From contig JAEDMO010000044.1 of the NCBI GenBank assembly GCA_016302935.1, positions 1 to 6,459 of the forward strand: a DNA stretch of 6,459 bases, read 5' to 3'. Shown here piece after piece: positions 1-5,045 of this stretch (positions are counted from its first letter, which is position 1; each line of letters begins with the position of its first letter). A program made the position numbers and the translations under genes. The stretch comes from Bacilli bacterium. GTDB lineage: Bacteria > Bacillota_I > Bacilli_A > RF39 > UBA660. The notes beneath the pieces were generated by a model. The model was given only the letters and a program-made list of their open reading frames with translations. It ran no database searches and was not told the origin of the DNA.

Positions 1-14
1 AGTATCAGTCTTTT

Positions 15-43
15 TTGATAAAATAAACAAAATGTTATATAAT
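15..43 (+). promoter_or_regulatory. Predicted sigma-A-type promoter for hemW
   Basis: A -35 hexamer TTGATA (15-20) and a perfect -10 hexamer TATAAT (38-43) are separated by exactly 17 bp. The expected start point is about 49-51, so the 5' leader would be only about 10-12 nt. The ribosome binding site GGTGA (50-54) would then lie almost at the 5' end of the mRNA. The same pair of hexamers with the same spacing recurs at the right end of the window, which supports it as the housekeeping promoter style of this genome. The T-run at 11-16 could be the tail of an upstream terminator, but its stem would lie outside the window. Confidence 0.8.
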
Positions 44-60
44 TAATATGGTGATTTTTT

Positions 61-1149
61 ATGAAAAGCGTCTATATTCATATTCCATTTTGCAAAAATA
101 TCTGTAGTTATTGTGACTTTTCTAAAATATATTATAATGAAAAATATATTGATAAATACCTAAACGCCCTAGAAAAAGAAATAAAAAAAAGATATTCAAA
201 TGAAATAATAAATACTATCTATATAGGTGGAGGAACACCTAGTTCACTAACCCTTAAAGAGTTAGAAAAATTATTTTCCATTATTAAAATATTTAAATTA
301 AATAAAGAAATTGAATTTACCTTCGAGTGCAACATTGAAAATACTACTAAAGATAAACTATCATTTCTATATAAAAACGGAGTAAACCGCCTAAGTTTTG
401 GAGTTCAATCATTTAATCCCAAAATCTTAAAAATATTAAATAGAAAACACAATAAAGAACAAATAAACAAAGTTATTAAACTAGCTAAAGAAGTTGGTTT
501 TCAAAACATTAATGCCGATTTAATATATGGATTAAAAGATCAAACAATAAAAGATTTGAAAAAAGACTTAGATGAATTTTTAAACCTTGATATCAACCAC
601 ATATCAACTTACTCCCTAATAATTGAAGACCATACTATTCTAAAAAATAATTTATATGAAAACATAGATGAAGATACCGAGTACAATATGTATAAATTAA
701 TTAATAAAACCTTATCACATAATAATTTTAAGCAATATGAAATAAGTAACTACGCCAAAAACAACACCTATTCATCACACAACCTAACTTATTGGAATAA
801 CGATGAATATTATGGATTTGGTCTTGGAGCAACCTCATATTTAAATAACTACCGTATTCAAAACACCAAAAATATAAATAACTATATAAATGGTAATTAC
901 CAAAAAAGCAAAAATTATGAAAATAAAAAAATTCGTATGAGTAACGAACTGATATTGGGCTTAAGAAAAATAGAAGGTATAGATTTATGCCTATTCAAAC
1001 AAAAATATAAAATCCCCCTTGATAAAGTATATAACATTAATAATTTACTAGAAAACAAAAAAATATTAATTAAAGATAATCACCTAAAAATAAACCCTGA
1101 TTATCTCTATATATCAAATGATATATTAGTACAGTTCATCTTAGATTAA
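61..1149 (+). CDS. hemW: HemW-type radical SAM heme chaperone
   Basis: 362-residue radical S-adenosylmethionine protein of the HemW family. HemW proteins bind heme and a [4Fe-4S] cluster and are thought to deliver heme to client proteins; they are often mislabelled as oxygen-independent coproporphyrinogen oxidase (HemN). Seen here: the cluster motif CxxxCxxC at C11, C15 and C18 followed by D19-F20. HemN has a fourth cysteine at that last position and HemW has Phe. Also seen are the SAM-binding GGGTP (56-60), the NRLSFGVQS segment (109-117) and the HemW-typical HNxxYW signature (H240-N241 to Y244-W245). Length is near the usual 370-380 residues, slightly short at the C-terminus. The ATG at 61 is chosen because YIHIPFC begins at residue 5, as in homologues, and GGTGA lies 6 nt upstream. 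It has its own promoter and is separated from the next gene by 63 bp. Lys, Asn and Ile are very frequent, reflecting the AT bias. The family call is firm; whether this organism uses heme cannot be told from the window. Confidence 0.93.
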   Translation: MKSVYIHIPFCKNICSYCDFSKIYYNEKYIDKYLNALEKEIKKRYSNEIINTIYIGGGTPSSLTLKELEKLFSIIKIFKLNKEIEFTFECNIENTTKDKLSFLYKNGVNRLSFGVQSFNPKILKILNRKHNKEQINKVIKLAKEVGFQNINADLIYGLKDQTIKDLKKDLDEFLNLDINHISTYSLIIEDHTILKNNLYENIDEDTEYNMYKLINKTLSHNNFKQYEISNYAKNNTYSSHNLTYWNNDEYYGFGLGATSYLNNYRIQNTKNINNYINGNYQKSKNYENKKIRMSNELILGLRKIEGIDLCLFKQKYKIPLDKVYNINNLLENKKILIKDNHLKINPDYLYISNDILVQFILD

Positions 1150-1212
1150 CAGAAACTAAAAAAAAGTAGCAATTTATCAAATAATAGTGTAAAATTATAT
1201 TGGAGGTAATTT

Positions 1213-1833
1213 ATGTTCCAAAATACTATCAGTAATATTATTTTAGAAATATGGCCGATGATCATAATTACTGTTGTAATTCTAACATCACTTAGGATTA
1301 TGGACATAATTATTAATAAGAAAAAAATTGTTTTATATAAAGATTTACTAATATTATTATTTGCAATCTATATATTATGCCTATTCCATATAGTAACATT
1401 TCAAGACGTTAATTTTGCCTCATCCAATTTTATACCATTTAAAGAGATGTTTAGATACGAATTATTCTCAAGATTATTTATTAAAAATGTAATGGGGAAT
1501 GTTCTATTATTTATACCATTCGGTTTTTTTACATCTTATTTAATAAAAACTAAAAAAATATATGTACCAGTAATATTAACAGCGATTATTTCTATAACCA
1601 TTGAAACAACCCAATTATATATTGGTAGAATATTTGATATTGACGATATTATACTAAACATAATAGGGGGTATTATTGGTTATCTATTCTATATTTTTCT
1701 AGAAGAAATAAAAAATCATCTTCCCGCATATCTAAAAAAAGATTGGTTTTTAAATACTATCATTATCCTAATTATATTATTAGTCTTAACGTGGCTTATA
1801 AATTCATTTAGCATAAATTTAATAGGAGGTTAA
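1213..1833 (+). CDS. VanZ-family integral membrane protein
   Basis: 206-residue hydrophobic protein of the VanZ-like family. The founding member, VanZ of Tn1546, gives low-level teicoplanin resistance; most chromosomal homologues have no established role, so no resistance function should be assumed. Hydrophobic segments are seen at about 8-33, 44-62, 92-111, 115-132, 144-164 and 179-197, consistent with up to six membrane helices and no cleavable signal peptide. Family signatures are N96 with FIPFG (100-104), the I130-E131-x-x-Q134 pair in the fourth segment, and D142-x-D-D followed by N149 and G152-G153 at the start of the fifth. The last helix, beyond the usual VanZ core, is an added C-terminal segment. 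GGAGG (1202-1206) lies 6 nt before the ATG. TAAAAT at 1190-1195 could be a -10 box but has no good -35. The final codons, for Gly-Gly, are the ribosome binding site of ybeY, which starts 2 bp after this stop, so the two genes are probably coupled in translation. Confidence 0.85.
   Translation: MFQNTISNIILEIWPMIIITVVILTSLRIMDIIINKKKIVLYKDLLILLFAIYILCLFHIVTFQDVNFASSNFIPFKEMFRYELFSRLFIKNVMGNVLLFIPFGFFTSYLIKTKKIYVPVILTAIISITIETTQLYIGRIFDIDDIILNIIGGIIGYLFYIFLEEIKNHLPAYLKKDWFLNTIIILIILLVLTWLINSFSINLIGG
1825..1829 (+). promoter_or_regulatory. ybeY ribosome binding site inside the end of the VanZ-family gene
   Basis: GGAGG lies within the last two sense codons of the VanZ-family gene (GGA GGT, then TAA) and 6 nt before the ybeY ATG. 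A ribosome ending the upstream gene would cover or clear this site, so translation of ybeY is probably coupled to that of its neighbour. The coupling is inferred from position only. Confidence 0.8.
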
Positions 1834-1835
1834 TT

Positions 1836-2276
1836 ATGTTTGAAATAATAAATGAAAGTGGAAATACCATCGATAATATTGATGTTTTATATGAATTTAT
1901 TGATTATCTTGTTCTAAAAGAAAATTTAGATGATGCTATTTTTAACATCATTTTTATAGACAATAAAAAAATACAAGAAATTAACAAACAATATCGCCAT
2001 ATCGATGCACCAACGGATGTAATATCCTTTGCCTTAGAAGATACAGAAGATTGCTGTATCAGTGAATACCGTGTTCTAGGAGATATATATATATCTTTAG
2101 ATAAAGCCAAGGAACAAGCCATCTATTACAACCATTCTCTAAAAAGAGAAATTTGTTTTTTAGCTGTTCACGGACTTCTTCACTTGCTAGGATATGACCA
2201 TCAAACAAAAGAAGATGAACAAATAATGTTTAAAAAACAAGAAGATTATTTAAACGATTACGGTATCGAAAGATAA
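1836..2276 (+). CDS. ybeY: Endoribonuclease YbeY (rRNA maturation factor)
   Basis: 146-residue single-domain metalloprotein of the YbeY (UPF0054) family. YbeY is a cytoplasmic zinc-dependent endoribonuclease needed for 3' maturation of 16S rRNA and for 70S ribosome quality control. The catalytic zinc motif HGxLHLxGYDH is complete, with H112, H116 and H122. The upstream family block is also present: N50, then YRHIDAPTDVISF (53-65), followed by LGDIYIS (81-87). Length is close to the usual 150-165 residues, with a short C-terminus. It starts 2 bp after the VanZ-family gene with its ribosome binding site inside that gene, and cdd follows after 25 bp. YbeY interacts functionally with Era in other bacteria, and the two are near neighbours here as in many Firmicutes. 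In those genomes dgkA commonly lies between ybeY and cdd; here it does not. Confidence 0.96.
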   Translation: MFEIINESGNTIDNIDVLYEFIDYLVLKENLDDAIFNIIFIDNKKIQEINKQYRHIDAPTDVISFALEDTEDCCISEYRVLGDIYISLDKAKEQAIYYNHSLKREICFLAVHGLLHLLGYDHQTKEDEQIMFKKQEDYLNDYGIER

Positions 2277-2301
2277 ATATATTAATAGAAAAGAGGTAAT
2301 T

Positions 2302-2688
2302 ATGACTGATAAATTATTAAACTTATTAAAACTATCTTATAGTCCTTATTCAAACTTTAAAGTAAGCAGCATCGTTGTTACCCAAGATGGAAATTATTTT
2401 ACTGGAGTAAATATCGAAAACGCTTCTTATGGTGCTACTACCTGTGCAGAGAAAGTAGCTATCCTAAAAGCAGTATCCGAAGGTTACCGTAAAGGTGATT
2501 TTAAATGCCTCTACGTAATGACAAGTAGCAAGCAAATAACACCAAGTTGCTTTTTATGTCGTCAGATGATATCAGAATTTTTTGAGCCGGATAACGAAGT
2601 AATATTTATGAATAAAAATAAAGAAGAAAAAAGATATTTAGTAAAAGATATCTGTCCGTTACCATTTGATAATAACTATTTAAAATAA
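2302..2688 (+). CDS. cdd: Cytidine deaminase
   Basis: 128-residue cytidine deaminase of the small homotetrameric type. It converts cytidine or deoxycytidine to uridine or deoxyuridine in pyrimidine salvage, in the cytoplasm. Seen: SPYSNFKV (14-21), the substrate-binding NIEN (37-40), then C48-A49-E50, where Cys is a zinc ligand and Glu the proton shuttle. The second ligand pair is C83 and C86 within CFLCRQ. Three Cys ligands are as in the Bacillus tetrameric enzyme, whereas E. coli has a His at the first. Oddity: the usual PCGxCRQ appears as PSCFLCRQ, so Ser replaces Pro immediately before the first Cys and Phe replaces the Gly after it, while the Cys-x-x-Cys spacing is kept. All catalytic residues remain, so activity is likely. 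AGAGG (2292-2296) lies 5 nt before the ATG. The stop codon runs directly into the ribosome binding site of the next gene, 12 bp on. Confidence 0.94.
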   Translation: MTDKLLNLLKLSYSPYSNFKVSSIVVTQDGNYFTGVNIENASYGATTCAEKVAILKAVSEGYRKGDFKCLYVMTSSKQITPSCFLCRQMISEFFEPDNEVIFMNKNKEEKRYLVKDICPLPFDNNYLK

Positions 2689-2700
2689 GGGGGATTTTAA

Positions 2701-3096
2701 ATGTTTAAAAAAATAAAAGAAGGATATTGTCTAGAAATATTAAAACTAGAAGAAAAAAATATAATAATTGGATGTTTAAGAAATCCAAATAGCTATGATG
2801 AAGATGATGATATTTATTATATACCATCTCCTCTTTTAGCATTTATAGAAGACTATGAATATATAGTAAAATATATAGACCAAGGCTATCACTTTCTTTG
2901 TTATATGGAAAATAATAATTATACCACTAAAATACTAATAGATGATAATAAAGATTCTTATAAATCTAACCTAAAAACAGTTGCAACATCATCACATCCC
3001 ATTATCGACTATGCTTTCTATATGATAAATGATAACTTAAAAAGAAGAGAACAGTTAAAAAATAGCCTTACCCTAATCAAAGGAGGAAAAAAATGA
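2701..3096 (+). CDS. Hypothetical protein, 131 residues, function unknown
   Basis: I do not recognise this protein. It is very likely a real gene. A strong ribosome binding site, AAGGGGG (2687-2693), overlaps the cdd stop and sits 7 nt before the ATG, and the reading frame fills the space between cdd and era. Its TGA stop overlaps the era start in an ATGA 4-bp overlap. Visible traits: no signal peptide, no membrane segment, and no Cys or His metal motif. There is an acidic run around 33-37 (D-E-D-D-D) followed by YYIPSPLLAFIEDYEY (39-54), an aromatic-rich middle (residues 39-70), and a basic C-terminus from about 114 (KRREQLK, ending GGKK). It looks like a small soluble alpha/beta protein. 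It is not a remnant of dgkA, the membrane kinase often found in this neighbourhood, because it lacks hydrophobic helices. Its position suggests co-expression with ribosome-assembly genes but does not prove a related function. Confidence 0.85.
   Translation: MFKKIKEGYCLEILKLEEKNIIIGCLRNPNSYDEDDDIYYIPSPLLAFIEDYEYIVKYIDQGYHFLCYMENNNYTTKILIDDNKDSYKSNLKTVATSSHPIIDYAFYMINDNLKRREQLKNSLTLIKGGKK
3081..3086 (+). promoter_or_regulatory. era ribosome binding site inside the 131-residue gene
   Basis: AGGAGG lies within the codons for the C-terminal Lys-Gly-Gly of the upstream gene, 6 nt before the era ATG. With the ATGA stop/start overlap at 3093-3096 this is a classic arrangement for translational coupling or re-initiation. 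The effect itself is inferred. Confidence 0.85.
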
Positions 3097-3983
3097 AAAG
3101 CGGTTTTGTAGGATTAATTGGAAGACCTAATGTTGGAAAATCTACCCTAATGAATAGTATCCTAGGCAAAAAAATTGCCATAACTTCAAATAAACCCCAA
3201 ACAACTAGAAATATTATTCAAGGAATTTATAATGAAGAAGATACTCAAATTATATTTGTAGATACCCCAGGTATCCATAAACCTAAATCAAAATTAGGTA
3301 AATTTTTAAATGAAGAAGCATATTTTTCAATAAATGATGTTGATGTCATTCTTTTTATCGTAGATGTAAAAGAAGACCTAGGTAAGGGTGATTTATTTAT
3401 CATCGACCTATTTAAAGAAATAAATACCCCAATAATTTTAGTATTAAACAAAATAGATAAACTACCCAAAGAAGAAATATTACTAAAGATAGATGAATAC
3501 AAAGATCTATATAACTTTTGTGAAATAGTTCCAGTATCAGCCTTAAAAAAAGATAATGTTGATAGACTAGTAACAGTTATTAAAAAATACCTAAAAGATA
3601 ATATCAGATATTTTCCTACCGATATTTATACCAGTAGCCCAATAACATTTATCATAAGCGAACTAATAAGAGAAAAAATATTTGAACTAACCGACGAAGA
3701 AATACCCCATTCTGTAACAACCTTAATAGAAAACATTGAAGAAACAGACGAAGTAGTATCTATCAATGCCCTTATTATAGTAGATAGAGAAAATCTAAAA
3801 AAAATAATTATCGGCAAACAAGGTTCAATGATCAAAGAAATAGGAACCAAAGCCCGTATCGATATTGAAACATTACTCGGTAAAAAAGTCTATCTAGAAT
3901 TATTTGTAAAAGTAATCCCTAAATGGAAAGACAAAGAAAAATATTTAAAAGAATTAGGATTTAATAGTAGTGACTTTGAATAA
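3093..3983 (+). CDS. era: GTPase Era
   Basis: 296-residue Era, an essential GTPase that binds the 3' end of 16S rRNA and guides 30S subunit assembly; it acts in the cytoplasm and at the membrane face. The N-terminal G domain shows G1 GRPNVGKST (10-18), the G2 threonines (T37-T38), G3 DTPG (57-60), G4 NKID (119-122) and G5 SA (149-150). The C-terminal KH RNA-binding domain carries the GxxG loop G241-K-Q-G244 within IIGKQGSMIKEIGTKAR (239-255), and the protein ends in the usual basic helix. Length is typical (about 295-305), with all motifs intact. The start is fixed by AGGAGG 6 nt upstream and by the Era-typical opening SGFVGLIGRPNVGKS. It overlaps the unknown upstream gene by 4 bp. After the stop, a 41-bp gap leads to the yqzL-like small gene, then recO, an order common in Firmicutes. 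Confidence 0.98.
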   Translation: MKSGFVGLIGRPNVGKSTLMNSILGKKIAITSNKPQTTRNIIQGIYNEEDTQIIFVDTPGIHKPKSKLGKFLNEEAYFSINDVDVILFIVDVKEDLGKGDLFIIDLFKEINTPIILVLNKIDKLPKEEILLKIDEYKDLYNFCEIVPVSALKKDNVDRLVTVIKKYLKDNIRYFPTDIYTSSPITFIISELIREKIFELTDEEIPHSVTTLIENIEETDEVVSINALIIVDRENLKKIIIGKQGSMIKEIGTKARIDIETLLGKKVYLELFVKVIPKWKDKEKYLKELGFNSSDFE

Positions 3984-4024
3984 AAAATAATTTTTATTAC
4001 CATAATTATAATAGGTGATAAAAA

Positions 4025-4111
4025 ATGAACAAAAAAGATTTATGGAATTTATTCAAACAAACAGGAAAAGTAGAGTATTATTTAAAATACAAAGAAATGG
4101 GTGGGAAGTAG
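4025..4111 (+). CDS. yqzL: YqzL-like small protein (28 residues)
   Basis: A 28-codon gene between era and recO: AGGTGA (4013-4018) lies 6 nt before the ATG and the gene ends at TAG. The product shows the pattern L6-W7 .. F10 . . T13-G14 ... Y18-Y19-L20 . Y22-K23-E24, which matches my recollection of the YqzL family. In Bacillus and relatives this family has roughly 45-50 residues and sits in the same place between era and recO. Here the protein stops just after the conserved core, so it lacks the acidic tail seen in longer members. The function of YqzL is unknown; no signal peptide or membrane segment is visible. The stop codon lies at the edge of the weak ribosome binding site of recO, 9 bp before its ATG, so it may also help couple recO translation. 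Support comes from motif, ribosome binding site and position together; the small size keeps some doubt. Confidence 0.8.
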   Translation: MNKKDLWNLFKQTGKVEYYLKYKEMGGK

Positions 4112-4120
4112 GTAATAGTA

Positions 4121-4852
4121 ATGATTAAAAAAGTAGAAGGAATTATCATAAAAGAAACATCATATAAAGAAACTAGCAAAATAGTTAATATCTTTACCGA
4201 TGAATATGGAATTATTGGAGTTCTATGCAAAGGGGCTAAAAGACTAAAAAGTCCTTTTTCTTCATCTACCGGTAAATTAACATATGCTAATTTCCATATC
4301 AACTATAAAGAAAATGGCCTTTCTACTTTAATAGAAGTAGACATTATAAATAACCTAAAAAATATAAAAAGAGACTTAACCAAAATTAGTTATGCCACCT
4401 TCATCACTGATTTAGTAGAACAAGTATATAAACACGAAAATAACGAATTTATATATACCTTGTATAAACAAAGCCTATTAAAAATAAATGAAGGATATGA
4501 CTGTGGCATTATAACCAACATCCTAGAATTAAAACTATTAGATTACTTAGGTATAAGGCCCATAATCGATAAATGTGCTATCTGTGGTAATACCTCTAAT
4601 ATTATAACCATATCTAGCTATAAAGGTGGTTATGTCTGTCAAAATTGTGCAACCGGTGAAAAAATAGTAAGCGTAAAAACAATAAAACTAATAAGAATGT
4701 TATACTACGTTGACATATCTAAAATTACCAAAACCAATATCAGCGAAGAAGTAAAACAACAACTAAACAGCTTTATCGATGAATATTATGACCGCTATGC
4801 TGGATTATATCTAAAAAGCAAAACATTCTTAAAAAATTTAACAAAATTATAA
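4121..4852 (+). CDS. recO: DNA repair protein RecO
   Basis: 243-residue RecO, the mediator that works with RecR (and RecF) to load RecA onto SSB-coated single-stranded DNA and to anneal strands during gap repair. Seen: an N-terminal OB-fold region (about 1-80) opening with EGIIIKETSYKETSKIVNIFT (6-26), with the KGAKR segment (37-41) typical of the family. An all-helical C-terminal part is interrupted by a zinc finger with ligands C152, C155, C173 and C176 (CAIC ... CQNC). All four cysteines are present, as in Gram-positive RecO. Length matches the usual 240-260. The start at 4121 is preceded by only a weak site (AGG, 4110-4112, 8 nt upstream), so efficient translation may depend on ribosomes leaving the yqzL-like gene 9 bp before. 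No terminator follows; the glyS promoter begins 10 bp after the stop. Confidence 0.95.
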   Translation: MIKKVEGIIIKETSYKETSKIVNIFTDEYGIIGVLCKGAKRLKSPFSSSTGKLTYANFHINYKENGLSTLIEVDIINNLKNIKRDLTKISYATFITDLVEQVYKHENNEFIYTLYKQSLLKINEGYDCGIITNILELKLLDYLGIRPIIDKCAICGNTSNIITISSYKGGYVCQNCATGEKIVSVKTIKLIRMLYYVDISKITKTNISEEVKQQLNSFIDEYYDRYAGLYLKSKTFLKNLTKL

Positions 4853-4861
4853 TTAAAAATA

Positions 4862-4890
4862 TTGCCTAATTTTAAAAAAAAGAATATAAT
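4862..4890 (+). promoter_or_regulatory. Predicted promoter for the T-box leader and glyS
   Basis: TTGCCT (4862-4867) and a perfect TATAAT (4885-4890) are 17 bp apart. Initiation is expected near 4896-4898, giving a 5' leader of about 150 nt before glyS. The promoter lies entirely in the gap after recO, so glyS can be transcribed independently of the upstream operon, although read-through from recO is also possible because no terminator separates them. Confidence 0.75.
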
Positions 4891-4896
4891 AATTAT

Positions 4897-5031
4897 GTAA
4901 TTTAATATTTAAAGCGAAGATTAGTCTGGCAAACTAGGAGCGATTAATAATAAAGAGATTCTAATTAGAATAAATAAGGTGGAACCGCGGTTTATAACCG
5001 TCCTTATACTAAGTATCTCTTTTTATTTTTT
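4897..5031 (+). promoter_or_regulatory. Glycine T-box riboswitch, unusually short
   Basis: T-box leader that senses uncharged tRNA-Gly and controls glyS. The T-box core GGTGGAACCGCGG (4978-4990) is near-perfect. The antiterminator pairs 4974-4979 (AUAAGG) with 5002-5007 (CCUUAU) and 4988-4992 (CGGUU) with 4996-5000 (AACCG), leaving the 7-nt bulge UGGAACC (4980-4986). UGGA can pair with the tRNA 3' end, and its fourth base, A4983, fits the U73 discriminator of bacterial tRNA-Gly. Stem III is 4958-4962/4967-4971 with loop AAUU. Stem I appears to be only about 39 nt. Lower pairs are 4909-4912/4944-4947 and 4915-4916/4941-4942, then comes a purine-rich internal loop (AAGA against GAG). The upper helix is 4921-4925/4933-4937, closed by the loop CUGGCAA. 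The loop shows GGC (4928-4930), the usual glycine specifier, followed by A. The distal Stem I domain and Stem II are absent. The T-box call is firm; the Stem I fold is hand-drawn. Confidence 0.9.
4952..5031 (+). terminator. Putative T-box terminator conformation, long-range stem
   Basis: AAAGAGAU (4952-4959) is exactly complementary to AUCUCUUU (5015-5022), and the 3' strand runs into a U-rich tract ending at 5031. This 8-bp stem would enclose Stem III and the antiterminator region. A small hairpin, AUAC/GUAU (5006-5009/5013-5016), overlaps the 3' strand of the antiterminator but is only 4 bp. A conventional strong hairpin sharing the antiterminator's 3' half is not seen. The regulatory outcome (termination in the absence of uncharged tRNA) is expected from the family; the exact terminator structure here is uncertain. 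Confidence 0.45.
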
Positions 5032-5045
5032 AAAGGAGGATTATC

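Noticed and set aside
1190..1201. TAAAAT and TATATT before the VanZ-family gene as a promoter
   Set aside because: No acceptable -35 lies 16-18 bp upstream of TAAAAT (the position reads TAGCAA). A -10 at TATATT would start transcription inside or after the ribosome binding site. Left as a possibility only.
1213..1833. Glycopeptide resistance gene
   Set aside because: Only the broad VanZ family is supported; there are no vanH, vanA, vanX or regulator genes nearby, so resistance is not claimed.
1904..2122. Minus-strand reading frame inside ybeY
   Set aside because: It is antisense to a clearly coding gene, has no ribosome binding site and no recognisable domain; its amino acid composition is that of a shadow frame.
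2701..3096. The 131-residue protein as a degenerate diacylglycerol kinase (dgkA remnant)
   Set aside because: It has no hydrophobic helices or kinase motifs, and the reading frame is intact with its own strong ribosome binding site.
3984..4000. AT-only inverted repeat after era as a terminator
   Set aside because: The stem would consist only of A-U pairs and has no convincing loop and U-tract arrangement; downstream genes are clearly meant to be co-transcribed.
4007..4012. TATAAT in the era-yqzL gap as a promoter
   Set aside because: There is no -35 at the right distance, and the start point would fall at the end of, or past, the AGGTGA ribosome binding site. In such AT-rich spacer a TATAAT by chance is likely.
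4958..4971. Perfect palindrome ATTCTAATTAGAAT as a DNA operator
   Set aside because: It lies exactly where T-box Stem III is expected and is better explained as that RNA hairpin.
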